Assembly (NCBI RefSeq): GCF_051401765.1 | Contig: NW_027480530.1 | Span: 496,001-560,000 of the forward strand | Direction: 5' to 3' | DNA length: 64,000 bases | DNA from: Calliopsis andreniformis | Lineage: Eukaryota; Arthropoda; Insecta; Hymenoptera; Andrenidae | Shown: piece by piece, positions 14,043-28,533 of the stretch | Numbering within the stretch: the stretch's first letter is position 1 | Layout: every line of letters begins with the position of its first letter | Translations under genes and position numbers: made by a program | Notes under the pieces: model-generated | Databases searched by the model: none | The model's input: only the letters and a program-made list of their open reading frames with translations | Told to the model about the DNA's origin: nothing

Positions 14043-14370
14043 TAATGACACTGCTCCTGACTCTGACACTGCTCCTCACACTGCTCCTGACGCAGACACT
14101 ACTCCTGATACTGAGACTGCCACTGCTCCTGACACTGCTCCTGACACAGCTCCTGACACTGACACTGCTCCAGACACAGCTCCTGTCACTGACACTGCGC
14201 CTGACACTGCTCCTGAACCTGACACTGCTCCTGACACTGCTCCAGACACTGACACTGACACTGCTCCTGAAACTACTTCTGACACAGCTCCTGACAATGA
14301 CACTGCTCCTGACACTTCTTCTGACACTGACACTGATCCTGACACTACTCCTGTCACAGCTCCTGACACA

Positions 14371-15459
14371 GCTCCTGACATTGTCACTGCTCCTGACCCA
14401 GACACTGCTCCTGACACTGCACCTAACACTGACACTGCTCCTGACACTGCTCCTGACACTGCTCCTGACACAGCTCCTGACATTGTCACTGCTCCTGACC
14501 CAGACACTGCTACCGACACTGCTACTGACACTGCTCCTGACACTGCTGCTGACACTGACACTGCTGCTGATCCTGATAATGCTGCTGACGCTGCTCCTGA
14601 CACTGACACTGCTAATGACACTGCTCCTGACACTGACACTGCTCCTCACACTGCTCCTGACACAGACACTACACCTGATACTGAGACTGACACTGCTCCC
14701 GACACTGACACTGACTGTGTTCCTGACACAGCTCTTGACACTGCTCCTGACACTGACACTGGTCCTGACACAGCTCCTGACGATGACACTGCTCCTGACA
14801 CTGCTTCTGACACTGACACTGCCCCTGACACAGCTCCTGACACGGCTCCTGACTCTGACACTGACACTGCTCCTGACACTGACACTGACACTGCTCATGA
14901 CAGTGACTCTGACACTGACTCTGCTCCCGGCACAGAGACTGAGACTGATCCTGACACTGACACTGCTCCTGTAACTGACACTTGTCCTGAGACTGCTTCT
15001 GACACTGGCACTGGTCCTGACACTGCTCCTTACATTGGCACTGTTCCTGACTCTGCTCCTGACACAGACACTGCTCCTGACACTGCTCCTGACGCAGACA
15101 CAGCTTCTGACACTGACACTGCTCCTGACACTGCTCCTGCCACAGACACTTCTGCTGATACTGACAATGCTCCTGTCAGTGCTTCTGACACTGCTCCTGA
15201 TACTGACACTCTCACTGCTACTGACACTGCTCCTGACACTGACACTGCTCCTGACACTGTTCCAGACACTCCATCTGACACTGACACTGCTCCTGTCACT
15301 GCTCCTGACGCTGCTCCTGACACTGCTCCTGACACAGGCACTGCACCTGGTACTGACACTGACACTGCTCCTGACACAGGCACTGTTTCTGGTACTGACA
15401 CTGACACTGCTACTGACACTGCCACTGCTCCTGACGCTGCTCCAGACAGTGCAACTGGC
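14371..15459 (+). repeat. Domain C left edge, diverged hexamers with the undeleted module
   Basis: Diverged CTGACA/CTGCTC sequence without a close tandem partner to its left. Around 14,985-15,045 it carries the module in its full-length form (ACTTGTCCTGAGACTG, then GGCACTGGTCC, then TTACATTGGC). This gives a reference for the 2-nt deleted form that spreads to the right. From about 15,100 it aligns with 28,534 onward at offset 13,434. Confidence 0.7.
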
Positions 15460-18400
15460 ACTGGCACGGCTCCTCACACTGCTCCTGACACTGACACTGC
15501 TCCTGACACTGCTCCTGGCACTGCTCCTGACACTGACACTGCTGCTGATCCTGACAATGCTCCTGACACTGCTCCTGACCCTTATGCTGACAGTGCTCAT
15601 GACTGTGACACTGACACTGGCACTGCTCCCGTCACAGACACTGACACTGATCCTGACACTGACCCTGCTCCTGTGTCTAATACTTGTCTTGAGACTGCTT
15701 CTGACACTGGCTGGTCCTGACACTGCTCCTGACATTGCTCTTGACATTGCCGCTGGTCCTGACACAGACACTGCACCTGGTACTGACACTGACACTGCTC
15801 CTGACACTGTCACTGCTCCTGACGCTGCTCCAGACACTGCAACTGACACTGGCACTGCCCCCGTCACTGATCCTGACACTGACACTGCTCCTGACACAGC
15901 TTCTGACACTGACACTGCTCCTGACACTGCTCCTGACACAGACACTGCTACTGAACCTAACACTGCTCCTGACACTGCTCCAGACACTGACACTGCTCAT
16001 GACACTGCTCCAGACACAGACACTGCTGCTGATCCTGACAATGCTCCTGACACTGCACCTGAGACTGACACTGCTCCTGACACTGCTCTTGACACTGCTC
16101 CTGACACAGCACCTGACACTGACAATGACACTGCTCCTGACACTGACACTGACACTGCTCATGACAGTGACTCTGACACTGACACTGCTCCCGGCACAGA
16201 GACTGAGGCTGCTCCTGACACTGACACTGCTCCTGTAACTGACACTTGTCCTGAGACTGCTTCTGACACTGGCACTGGTCCTGACACTAATCCTTACATT
16301 GGCGCTGGTCCAGACTCTGCTCCTGACACTGACACTGCTCCTGACACTGCTCCTGACACAGACAATGCTGCTGATCCTGAGAATTCTCCAGACACTGCTC
16401 CTGACACTGACACTGACACGGATTCTGACACTGACACTGCTCCTGACACTGCTCCTGACACTGGCACTGCTCCTGGCGCTGCTCCTGACACTGACACTGC
16501 TCCTGACACTGACGCTGCCCCTGACACTGCACCTGACACTGCTCCTGACACTGTCACTGCTGCTACCACTGCTCCTGACACAGACACTTCTGCTGATACT
16601 GACAATGCTCCTGTCACTGCTTCTGACACTGCTCCTGATACTGACACTCTCACTGCTACTGACACTGCTCCTGACACTGACACTACACCTCAAACTGCTC
16701 CTGACACTCCTCCTGACACTGACACTGCTCCTGGCGCTGCTCCTGTCACTGACGCTGCTCCTGATGCTGACACTGACACTGCTCCTGGCACTGCACCTGA
16801 CGCTGTTCCTGACTCTGCTCCTCACACAGGCACTGCACCTGGTACTGACACTGGCACTGCTCCTGACACAGGCACTGTTTCTGGTACTGACACTGACACT
16901 GCTACTGACTCTGCTACTGCTCCTGACGCTGCTCCAGACACGGCAACTGACACTGGCACGGCTCCTCACACAGCTCCTGACACTCACACTGCTCCTGACA
17001 CTGCTCCTGACACTGACACTGCACCTGACACTGCTCCTGGCACTGCAACTGGTCCTGACACTGCTCCTGAAACTGACACTGGTCCTCACACTGCTCCTGA
17101 CAGTGACACTGCCCCTCACGCTGGTCCTGACAATGATACTGCACCTGACACAACTCCTGAAGTAGCTCCTGTAACTGACACAGCTCCTGACACTGCTCCT
17201 GACACTGACACTGACACGGATCCTGACACTGACACTGCTCCTCACACTGCTCCTGACACTGGCACTGCTCCTGGCACTGCTCCTGACACTGACACTGCTC
17301 CTGATACTGACACTGACACTGCTCCTGACACTGCTACTGACACTGACACTGCTCCTGACACTGCTCGCGACATTGCTCCAGACACTGACACTGCTCCTGA
17401 GACAGCTCGTGACACTGACACTGCTCCTGCCACTGTTCCTGACATTGCTGCTCACACTGACACTCCTCCTGACACTGCTACTGACACTGACACTGCTCCT
17501 GACACTGCTCGCGACATTGCTCCAGACACTGACACTGATCCTGACACTGCTCCTGACACTGACACTGCTCCTGGCACTGCTCCTGACACAGCTCCTGACA
17601 CTGACCCTGCTCCTGACACTGCTCCTGACACTGCTCCAGACACTGACACTGCTCCAGACACAGCTACTGTCACTGACACTGCTCCTGACACTGACACTGC
17701 ACCTGACACTGCTCCTGGCACTGCAACTGGTCCTGACACTGCTCCTGAAACTGACACTGGTCCTCACACTGCTCCTGACAGTGACGCTGCCCCAGTCACT
17801 GATCCTGACACTGACCCTGCTCCTGACACAGCTTCTGACACTGACACTGCTCCTGACAATGCTCCTGACATTGACACTGCCCCTCACACAGCTCCTGACA
17901 CTGACACTGCTCCTGACACTGCTCCTGACACAGACACTTCTGCTGATACAGACAATGCTCCTGTCACTGCTTCTGTCACTGCTCCTGATACTGACACACA
18001 CACTGCTACTGACACTGCTCCTGACACTGACACTGCTCCTGACACTGCTCCAGACACTCCTCCTGACACTGACACTGCTCCTGACACAGCTCCTGACACT
18101 GACACTACACCTCAAACTGCTCCTGACGCTCCTCCTGACACTGACACTGCTCCTGGCACTGCTCCTGACACTGACGCTGCTCCTGATGCTGACACTGACA
18201 CTGCTCCTGGCACTGCTCCTGACACTGACGCTCACACTGCTCATGACTGTGACACTGACACTGACACTGCTCCCGTCACAGACACTGACACTGCTCCTGT
18301 GTCTGACACTTGTCCTGAGACTGCTTCTGGCACTTGCTGGTCCTGAAACTGCTCCTGCCATTGCTCCTGACATTGCCGCTGGTCCTGACACAGACACTGC

Positions 18401-19623
18401 ACCTGGTACTGACACAGACACTGCTCCTGGCACTGTCACTGCTCCTGACGCTGCTCCAGACACTGCAACTGACACTGGCACTGCCCCTGACACTGATCCT
18501 GGCACTGATCCTGCTCCTGACACAGCTTCTGACACTGACACTGCTCCTGACACTGCTCCTGACACAGACACTTCTGCTGATACTGACAATGCTCCTGTCA
18601 CTGCTTCTGACACTGCTCCTGATACTGACACTATCACTGCTACTGACACTGCTCCTGACACTGACACTGCTCCTGACACTGCTCCAGACGCTCCTCCTGA
18701 CCCTGACACTGCTCCTGACACAGCTCCTGGCACTGACACTGCTCCTGACACTGACACTACACCTCAACCTGCTCCTGACACTCCTCCTGACACTGACACT
18801 GCTCCTGGAACTGCTCCTGACACTGACGCTGCTCCTGATGCTGACACTGACACTGCTCCTGTCACTGCTCCTGACGCTGCTCCAGACACTGCAACTGACA
18901 CTGACACTGCTGTTGATCCTGACAATGCTCCTGACACTGCTCCTGACACTGATGCTGACACTGCTCATGACTGTGACACTGACACTGACACTGCTCCCGT
19001 CACAGACACTGACACTGATCCTGACACTGACACTGCTCCTGTGTCTAACACTTGTCCTGAGACTGCTTCTGACACTGGCTGGTCCTGACACTGCTCCTGA
19101 CATTGCTCCTGACATTGCCGCTGGTCCTGACACAGACACTGCACCTGGTACTGACACTGACACTGCTCCTGACACTGTCACTGCTCCTGACGCTGCTCCA
19201 GACACTGCAACTGTCACTGGCACTGCCCCCGTCACTGATCCTGACACTGACCCTGCTCCTGGCACAGCTTCTGACACTGACACTGCTCCTGACACTGCTC
19301 CTGACACTGACACTGCTCCTGACGCTGCTCCAGACACTGCAACTGACACTGGCACTGCCCCCGTCACTGATCCTGACACTGACCCTGCTCCTGACACAGC
19401 TTCTGACACTAACACTGCTCCTGACACTGCTCCTGACACTGACACTGCTCCTGGCACTGCTCCTGACACAGACGCTGCTCCTAATACTGACTCTGACACT
19501 GCTCCTGGCACTGCTCCTGATACTGCTCCTGGAACTGCTCCTGACACTGACGCTGCTCCTGATGCTGACACTGACACTGCTCCTGTCACTGCTCCTGACG
19601 CTGCTCCAGACACTGCAACTGAC
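15460..19623 (+). repeat. C1 HOR unit 1 (4,164 bp)
   Basis: First of the tandem 4,164-bp units, which is 694 hexamers. It aligns base for base with the next unit at constant offset 4,164, with few substitutions. It holds three ATTGCCGCTGGTCC landmarks (15,746, 18,372 and 19,114) and one GAATTC (16,381). Confidence 0.92.
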
Positions 19624-22600
19624 ACTGTCACGGCTCCTCACACTGCTCCTGACACTGACACTGCTCCTGACACTGCTCCTGGCACTGCTCCTGACACTGA
19701 CACTGCTGCTGATCCTGACAATGCTCCTGACACTGCTCCTGACCCTTATGCTGACAGTGCTCATGACTGTGACACTGACACTGGCACTGCTCCCGTCACA
19801 GACACTGACACTGATCCTGACACTGACCCTGCTCCTGTGTCTAATACTTGTCTTGAGACTGCTTCTGACACTGGCTGGTCCTGACACTGCTCCTGACATT
19901 GCTCTTGACATTGCCGCTGGTCCTGACACAGACACTGCACCTGGTACTGACACTGACACTGCTCCTGACACTGTCACTGCTCCTGACGCTGCTCCAGACA
20001 CTGCAACTGACACTGGCACTGCCCCCGTCACTGATCCTGACACTGACACTGCTCCTGACACAGCTTCTGACACTGACACTGCTCCTGACACTGCTCCTGA
20101 CACAGACACTGCTACTGAACCTAACACTGCTCCTGACACTGCTCCAGACACTGACACTGCTCATGACACTGCTCCAGACACAGACACTGCTGCTGATCCT
20201 GACAATGCTCCTGACACTGCACCTGAGACTGACACTGCTCCTGACACTGCTCCTGACACTGCTCCTGACACAGCACCTGACACTGGCAATGACACTGCTC
20301 CTGACACTGACACTGACACTGCTCATGACAGTGACTCTGACACTGACACTGCTCCCGGCACAGAGACTGAGGCTGCTCCTGACACTGACACTGCTCCTGT
20401 AACTGACACTTGTCCTGAGACTGCTTCTGACACTGGCACTGGTCCTGACACTAATCCTTACATTGGCGCTGGTCCAGACTCTGCTCCTGACACTGACACT
20501 GCTCCTGACACTGCTCCTGACACAGACAATGCTGCTGATCCTGAGAATTCTCCAGACACTGCTCCTGACACTGACACTGACACGGATTCTGACACTGACA
20601 CTGCTCCTGACACTGCTCCTGACACTGGCACTGCTCCTGGCGCTGCTCCTGACACTGACACTGCTCCTGACACTGACGCTGCCCCTGACACTGCACCTGA
20701 CACTGCTCCTGACACTGTCACTGCTGCTACCACTGCTCCTGACACAGACACTTCTGCTGATACTGACAATGCTCCTGTCACTGCTTCTGACACTGCTCCT
20801 GATACTGACACTCTCACTGCTACTGACACTGCTCCTGACACTGACACTACACCTCAAACTGCTCCTGACACTCCTCCTGACACTGACACTGCTCCTGGCG
20901 CTGCTCCTGTCACTGACGCTGCTCCTGATGCTGACACTGACACTGCTCCTGGCACTGCACCTGACGCTGTTCCTGACTCTGCTCCTCACACAGGCACTGC
21001 ACCTGGTACTGACACTGGCACTGCTCCTGACACAGGCACTGTTTCTGGTACTGACACTGACACTGCTACTGACTCTGCTACTGCTCCTGACGCTGCTCCA
21101 GACACGGCAACTGACACTGGCACGGCTCCTCACACAGCTCCTGACACTCACACTGCTCCTGACACTGCTCCTGACACTGACACTGCACCTGACACTGCTC
21201 CTGGCACTGCAACTGGTCCTGACACTGCTCCTGAAACTGACACTGGTCCTCACACTGCTCCTGACAGTGACACTGCCCCTCACGCTGGTCCTGACAATGA
21301 TACTGCACCTGACACAACTCCTGAAGTAGCTCCTGTAACTGACACAGCTCCTGACACTGCTCCTGACACTGACACTGACACGGATCCTGACACTGACACT
21401 GCTCCTCACACTGCTCCTGACACTGGCACTGCTCCTGGCACTGCTCCTGACACTGACACTGCTCCTGATACTGACACTGACACTGCTCCTGACACTGCTA
21501 CTGACACTGACACTGCTCCTGACACTGCTCGCGACATTGCTCCAGACACTGACACTGCTCCTGAGACAGCTCGTGACACTGACACTGCTCCTGCCACTGT
21601 TCCTGACATTGCTGCTCACACTGACACTCCTCCTGACACTGCTACTGACACTGACACTGCTCCTGACACTGCTCGCGACATTGCTCCAGACACTGACACT
21701 GATCCTGACACTGCTCCTGACACTGACACTGCCCCTGGCACTGCTCCTGACACAGCTCCTGACACTGACCCTGCTCCTGACACTGCTCCTGACACTGCTC
21801 CAGACACTGACACTGCTCCAGACACAGCTACTGTCACTGACACTGCTCCTGACACTGACACTGCACCTGACACTGCTCCTGGCACTGCAACTGGTCCTGA
21901 CACTGCTCCTGAAACTGACACTGGTCCTCACACTGCTCCTGACAGTGACGCTGCCCCAGTCACTGATCCTGACACTGACCCTGCTCCTGACACAGCTTCT
22001 GACACTGACACTGCTCCTGACAATGCTCCTGACATTGACACTGCCCCTCACACAGCTCCTGACACTGACACTGCTCCTGACACTGCTCCTGACACAGACA
22101 CTTCTGCTGATACAGACAATGCTCCTGTCACTGCTTCTGTCACTGCTCCTGATACTGACACACACACTGCTACTGACACTGCTCCTGACACTGACACTGC
22201 TCCTGACACTGCTCCAGACACTCCTCCTGACACTGACACTGCTCCTGACACAGCTCCTGACACTGACACTACACCTCAAACTGCTCCTGACGCTCCTCCT
22301 GACACTGACACTGCTCCTGGCACTGCTCCTGACACTGACGCTGCTCCTGATGCTGACACTGACACTGCTCCTGGCACTGCTCCTGACACTGACGCTCACA
22401 CTGCTCATGACTGTGACACTGACACTGACACTGCTCCCGTCACAGACACTGACACTGCTCCTGTGTCTGACACTTGTCCTGAGACTGCTTCTGGCACTTG
22501 CTGGTCCTGAAACTGCTCCTGCCATTGCTCCTGACATTGCCGCTGGTCCTGACACAGACACTGCACCTGGTACTGACACAGACACTGCTCCTGGCACTGT

Positions 22601-23787
22601 CACTGCTCCTGACGCTGCTCCAGACACTGCAACTGACACTGGCACTGCCCCTGACACTGATCCTGGCACTGATCCTGCTCCTGACACAGCTTCTGACACT
22701 GACACTGCTCCTGACACTGCTCCTGACACAGACACTTCTGCTGATACTGACAATGCTCCTGTCACTGCTTCTGACACTGCTCCTGATACTGACACTATCA
22801 CTGCTACTGACACTGCTCCTGACACTGACACTGCTCCTGACACTGCTCCAGACGCTCCTCCTGACCCTGACACTGCTCCTGACACAGCTCCTGGCACTGA
22901 CACTGCTCCTGACACTGACACTACACCTCAACCTGCTCCTGACACTCCTCCTGACACTGACACTGCTCCTGGAACTGCTCCTGACACTGACGCTGCTCCT
23001 GATGCTGACACTGACACTGCTCCTGTCACTGCTCCTGACGCTGCTCCAGACACTGCAACTGACACTGACACTGCTGTTGATCCTGACAATGCTCCTGACA
23101 CTGCTCCTGACACTGATGCTGACACTGCTCATGACTGTGACACTGACACTGACACTGCTCCCGTCACAGACACTGACACTGATCCTGACACTGACACTGC
23201 TCCTGTGTCTAACACTTGTCCTGAGACTGCTTCTGACACTGGCTGGTCCTGACACTGCTCCTGACATTGCTCCTGACATTGCCGCTGGTCCTGACACAGA
23301 CACTGCACCTGGTACTGACACTGACACTGCTCCTGACACTGTCACTGCTCCTGACGCTGCTCCAGACACTGCAACTGTCACTGGCACTGCCCCCGTCACT
23401 GATCCTGACACTGACCCTGCTCCTGGCACAGCTTCTGACACTGACACTGCTCCTGACACTGCTCCTGACACTGACACTGCTCCTGACGCTGCTCCAGACA
23501 CTGCAACTGACACTGGCACTGCCCCCGTCACTGATCCTGACACTGACCCTGCTCCTGACACAGCTTCTGACACTAACACTGCTCCTGACACTGCTCCTGA
23601 CACTGACACTGCTCCTGGCACTGCTCCTGACACAGACGCTGCTCCTAATACTGACTCTGACACTGCTCCTGGCACTGCTCCTGATACTGCTCCTGGAACT
23701 GCTCCTGACACTGACGCTGCTCCTGATGCTGACACTGACACTGCTCCTGTCACTGCTCCTGACGCTGCTCCAGACACTGCAACTGAC
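19624..23787 (+). repeat. C1 HOR unit 2 (4,164 bp)
   Basis: Second tandem unit at offset 4,164. Landmarks lie at 19,910, 22,536 and 23,278, and GAATTC at 20,545. It differs from unit 1 at single bases, for example G at 20,286 where unit 1 has A at 16,122. Confidence 0.92.
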
Positions 23788-26115
23788 ACTGTCACGGCTC
23801 CTCACACTGCTCCTGACACTGACACTGCTCCTGACACTGCTCCTGGCACTGCTCCTGACACTGACACTGCTGCTGATCCTGACAATGCTCCTGACACTGC
23901 TCCTGACCCTTATGCTGACAGTGCTCATGACTGTGACACTGACACTGGCACTGCTCCCGTCACAGACACTGACACTGATCCTGACACTGACCCTGCTCCT
24001 GTGTCTAATACTTGTCTTGAGACTGCTTCTGACACTGGCTGGTCCTGACACTGCTCCTGACATTGCTCTTGACATTGCCGCTGGTCCTGACACAGACACT
24101 GCACCTGGTACTGACACTGACACTGCTCCTGACACTGTCACTGCTCCTGACGCTGCTCCAGACACTGCAACTGACACTGGCACTGCCCCCGTCACTGATC
24201 CTGACACTGACACTGCTCCTGACACAGCTTCTGACACTGACACTGCTCCTGACACTGCTCCTGACACAGACACTGCTACTGAACCTAACACTGCTCCTGA
24301 CACTGCTCCAGACACTGACACTGCTCATGACACTGCTCCAGACACAGACACTGCTGCTGATCCTGACAATGCTCCTGACACTGCACCTGAGACTGACACT
24401 GCTCCTGACACTGCTCCTGACACTGCTCCTGACACAGCACCTGACACTGGCAATGACACTGCTCCTGACACTGACACTGACACTGCTCATGACAGTGACT
24501 CTGACACTGACACTGCTCCCGGCACAGAGACTGAGGCTGCTCCTGACACTGACACTGCTCCTGTAACTGACACTTGTCCTGAGACTGCTTCTGACACTGG
24601 CACTGGTCCTGACACTAATCCTTACATTGGCGCTGGTCCAGACTCTGCTCCTGACACTGACACTGCTCCTGACACTGCTCCTGACACAGACAATGCTGCT
24701 GATCCTGAGAATTCTCCAGACACTGCTCCTGACACTGACACTGACACGGATTCTGACACTGACACTGCTCCTGACACTGCTCCTGACACTGGCACTGCTC
24801 CTGGCGCTGCTCCTGACACTGACACTGCTCCTGACACTGACGCTGCCCCTGACACTGCACCTGACACTGCTCCTGACACTGTCACTGCTGCTACCACTGC
24901 TCCTGACACAGACACTTCTGCTGATACTGACAATGCTCCTGTCACTGCTTCTGACACTGCTCCTGATACTGACACTCTCACTGCTACTGACACTGCTCCT
25001 GACACTGACACTACACCTCAAACTGCTCCTGACACTCCTCCTGACACTGACACTGCTCCTGGCGCTGCTCCTGTCACTGACGCTGCTCCTGATGCTGACA
25101 CTGACACTGCTCCTGGCACTGCACCTGACGCTGCTCCTGACTCTGCTCCTCACACAGGCACTGCACCTGGTACTGACACTGGCACTGCTCCTGACACAGG
25201 CACTGTTTCTGGTACTGACACTGACACTGCTACTGACTCTGCTACTGCTCCTGACGCTGCTCCAGACACTGCAACTGACACTGGCACGGCTCCTCACACA
25301 GCTCCTGACACTCACACTGCTCCTGACACTGCTCCTGACACTGACACTGCACCTGACACTGCTCCTGGCACTGCAACTGGTCCTGACACTGCTCCTGAAA
25401 CTGACACTGGTCCTCACACTGCTCCTGACAGTGACACTGCCCCTCACGCTGGTCCTGACAATGATACTGCACCTGACACAACTCCTGAAGTAGCTCCTGT
25501 AACTGACACAGCTCCTGACACTGCTCCTGACACTGACACTGACACGGATCCTGACACTGACACTGCTCCTCACACTGCTCCTGACACTGGCACTGCTCCT
25601 GGCACTGCTCCTGACACTGACACTGCTCCTGATACTGACACTGACACTGCTCCTGACACTGCTACTGACACTGACACTGCTCCTGACACTGCTCGCGACA
25701 TTGCTCCAGACACTGACACTGCTCCTGAGACAGCTCGTGACACTGACACTGCTCCTGCCACTGTTCCTGACATTGCTGCTCACACTGACACTCCTCCTGA
25801 CACTGCTACTGACACTGACACTGCTCCTGACACTGCTCGCGACATTGCTCCAGACACTGACACTGATCCTGACACTGCTCCTGACACTGACACTGCTCCT
25901 GGCACTGCTCCTGACACAGCTCCTGACACTGACCCTGCTCCTGACACTGCTCCTGACACTGCTCCAGACACTGACACTGCTCCAGACACAGCTACTGTCA
26001 CTGACACTGCTCCTGACACTGACACTGCACCTGACACTGCTCCTGGCACTGCAACTGGTCCTGACACTGCTCCTGAAACTGACACTGGTCCTCACACTGC
26101 TCCTGACAGTGACGC
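23788..26115 (+). repeat. C1 HOR unit 3, truncated
   Basis: Third unit at offset 4,164, with a landmark at 24,074 and GAATTC at 24,709. The match to unit 2 stops near 26,115, where CCTCACGCTGG replaces the expected CCAGTCACTGA. Confidence 0.88.
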
Positions 26116-27070
26116 TGCCCCTCACGCTGGTCCTGACAATGATACTGCACCTGACACAACTCCTGAAATAGCTCCTGTAACTGACACAGCTCCTGGCACT
26201 GCTCCTCACACTGCTCCTGACACTGGCACTGCTCCTGGCACTGCTCCTGACACTGACACTGCTCCTGATACTGACACTGACACTGCTCCTGGCACTGCTC
26301 CTGACGCTGCTCCAGACACTGCAACTGACACTGACACTGCTGTTGATCCTGACAATGCTCCTGACACTGCTCCTGACACTGATGCTGACACTGCTCATGA
26401 CTGTGACACTGACACTGACACTGCTCCCGTCACAGACACTGACACTGATCCTGACACTGACACTGCTCCTGTGTCTAACACTTGTCCTGAGACTGCTTCT
26501 GACACTGGCTGGTCCTGACACTGCTCCTGACATTGCTCCTGACATTGCCGCTGGTCCTGACACAGACACTGCACCTGGTACTGACACTGACACTGCTCCT
26601 GACACTGTCACTGCTCCTGACGCTGCTCCAGACACTGCAACTGTCACTGGCACTGCCCCCGTCACTGATCCTGACACTGACCCTGCTCCTGGCACAGCTT
26701 CTGACACTGACACTGCTCCTGACACTGCTCCTGACACTGACACTGCTCCTGACGCTGCTCCAGACACTGCAACTGACACTGGCACTGCCCCCGTCACTGA
26801 TCCTGACACTGACCCTGCTCCTGACACAGCTTCTGACACTAACACTGCTCCTGACACTGCTCCTGACACTGACACTGCTCCTGGCACTGCTCCTGACACA
26901 GACGCTGCTCCTAATACTGACTCTGACACTGCTCCTGGCACTGCTCCTGATACTGCTCCTGGAACTGCTCCTGACACTGACGCTGCTCCTGATGCTGACA
27001 CTGACACTGCTCCTGTCACTGCTCCTGACGCTGCTCCAGACACTGCAACTGACACTGTCACGGCTCCTCA
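26116..27070 (+). repeat. C1 recombinant stretch and right end of unit 3
   Basis: From 26,116 to about 26,290 the sequence resembles 21,280-21,480. From about 26,290 to 27,070 it aligns with 23,024-23,804 at offset 3,266, which is 898 bp short of 4,164. This is what an internal deletion or unequal exchange inside the third unit would leave. A landmark lies at 26,544. Confidence 0.75.
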
Positions 27071-28533
27071 CACTGCTCCTGACACTGACACTGCTCCTGA
27101 CATTGCTCCTGACACTGACACTGGTCCTGACACTGCTCCTGAAACAGACACTGATCCTCACACAGCTCCTGACACTGACACTGCTCCTCACGCTGCTTCT
27201 GATACTCACACTGCTGCTGATCCTGACAATGCTCTTGACACTGCTCAAGACACTGACACTGATACTGCACCTGACACAACTCCTGAAATAGCTCCTGTAA
27301 CTGACACAGCTCCTGACACTGACACTGCTGCTGAACCTGAGAATTCTCCTGACACTGCTCCTGACACTGACACTGACACGGATCCTGACACTGACACTGC
27401 TGCTCACACTGCTCCTGACACTGGCACTGCTCCTGGCACTGCTCCTGACACAGACACTGCTCCTGATACTGACACTGGCACTGCTCCTGACACCGACACA
27501 GCTCCTGTCACTGCTCCTGACGCTGACACTGCTCCTGACACTGCTCCTGACACTGACACTGCTCCTGGCGCAGCTCCTGCCACTGACACTGCTCCTGATA
27601 CTGCTCCTGACACTGCTCCTGACACTGACACTGCTCATGGCACAACTCCTGTCACAGACACCTCTGCTGATACTGACAATGCTCCTGTCACTGCTTCTGA
27701 CACTGCTCCTGATACTGACACTCTCACTGCCACTGACACTGCTCCTGAAACTGACACTGCCTCTGACACTGCTCCAGACACTCCTCCTGACACTGACACT
27801 GCTCCTGACACAGCTCCTGGCACTGACACTGCTCCTGACACTGACACTACACCTCAAACTGCTCCTGACACTCCTCCTGACACTGACACTGCTCCTGGAA
27901 CTGCTCCTGACACTGACGCTGCTCCTGATGCTGACACTGACACTGCTCCTGTCACTGCTCCTGACGCTGCTCCTGACACTGCTCCTGACACAGGCACTGC
28001 ACCTGGTACTGACACTGACACTGCTCCTGTCACAGGCACTGTTTCTGGTACTGACACTGACACTGCTACTGACACTGCCACTGCTCCTGACGCTGCTACA
28101 GACACTGCAACTGACACTGTCACGGCTCCTCACACTGCTCCTGACACTGACACTGCTCCTGACACTGCTCCTGGCACTGCTCCTGACACTGACACTGCTG
28201 CTGATCCTGACAATGCTCCTGACACTGCTCCTGACACTGATGCTGACACTGCTCATGACTGTGACACTGACACTGACACTGCTCCCGTCACAGACACTGA
28301 TACTGCTCCTGGGTCTGACACTTGTCCTGAGACTGCTTCTGGAACTTGCTGGTCCTGAAACTGCTCCTGACATTGCTCCTGACATTGAAGCTGGTCCTGA
28401 CACAGACACTGCACCTGGTACTGACACTGACACTGCTCCTGAAACTGTCACTGCTCCTGCCGCTGCTCCAGACACTGCAACTGACACTGGCACTGCCCCT
28501 GACACTAATCCTGACACTGACCCTGCTCATGAC
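27071..28533 (+). repeat. Diverged hexamer segment between C1 copies
   Basis: Ordinary array sequence without a single continuous partner. It contains GAATTC at 27,341 and the one altered landmark, ATTGAAGCTGGTCC, at 28,384. No other feature was seen. Confidence 0.6.

Larger units (their letters stand above)
3842..14058 (+). repeat. CCTAATGAC +1 phase scar, 7 copies
   Basis: The normal junction CTGCTCCTGACACTG is replaced by CTGCCTAATGACACTG, one base longer. The TAATGA lies near 3,847, 7,972, 10,642, 10,901, 13,015, 13,274 and 14,043. It moves the Leu/Thr frame into the Asp/Thr frame on the plus strand and introduces a stop in one minus frame. It is confined to domains A and B. The coordinates span the set. 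Confidence 0.85.
9365..14370 (+). repeat. Domain B: 2.4 kb block in two copies with a 259-bp sub-repeat
   Basis: Copy 1 (about 9,413-11,410) aligns with copy 2 (about 11,816-13,783) at offset 2,403, falling to 2,373 after 30 bp is missing near 12,570. The first 300 bp (9,365-9,662) also align with 6,913-7,210 in domain A at offset 2,452, so domain B's left edge derives from A-type sequence. A third partial copy of its right part lies at 14,045-14,369, offset 769 from 13,276. Confidence 0.85.

Noticed and set aside
16381..16386. Insertion-element boundaries at GAATTC or at the TAATGA scars
   Set aside because: No terminal inverted repeats, target duplications or transposase-like sequence lie between any of them. 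They are variant repeat units.
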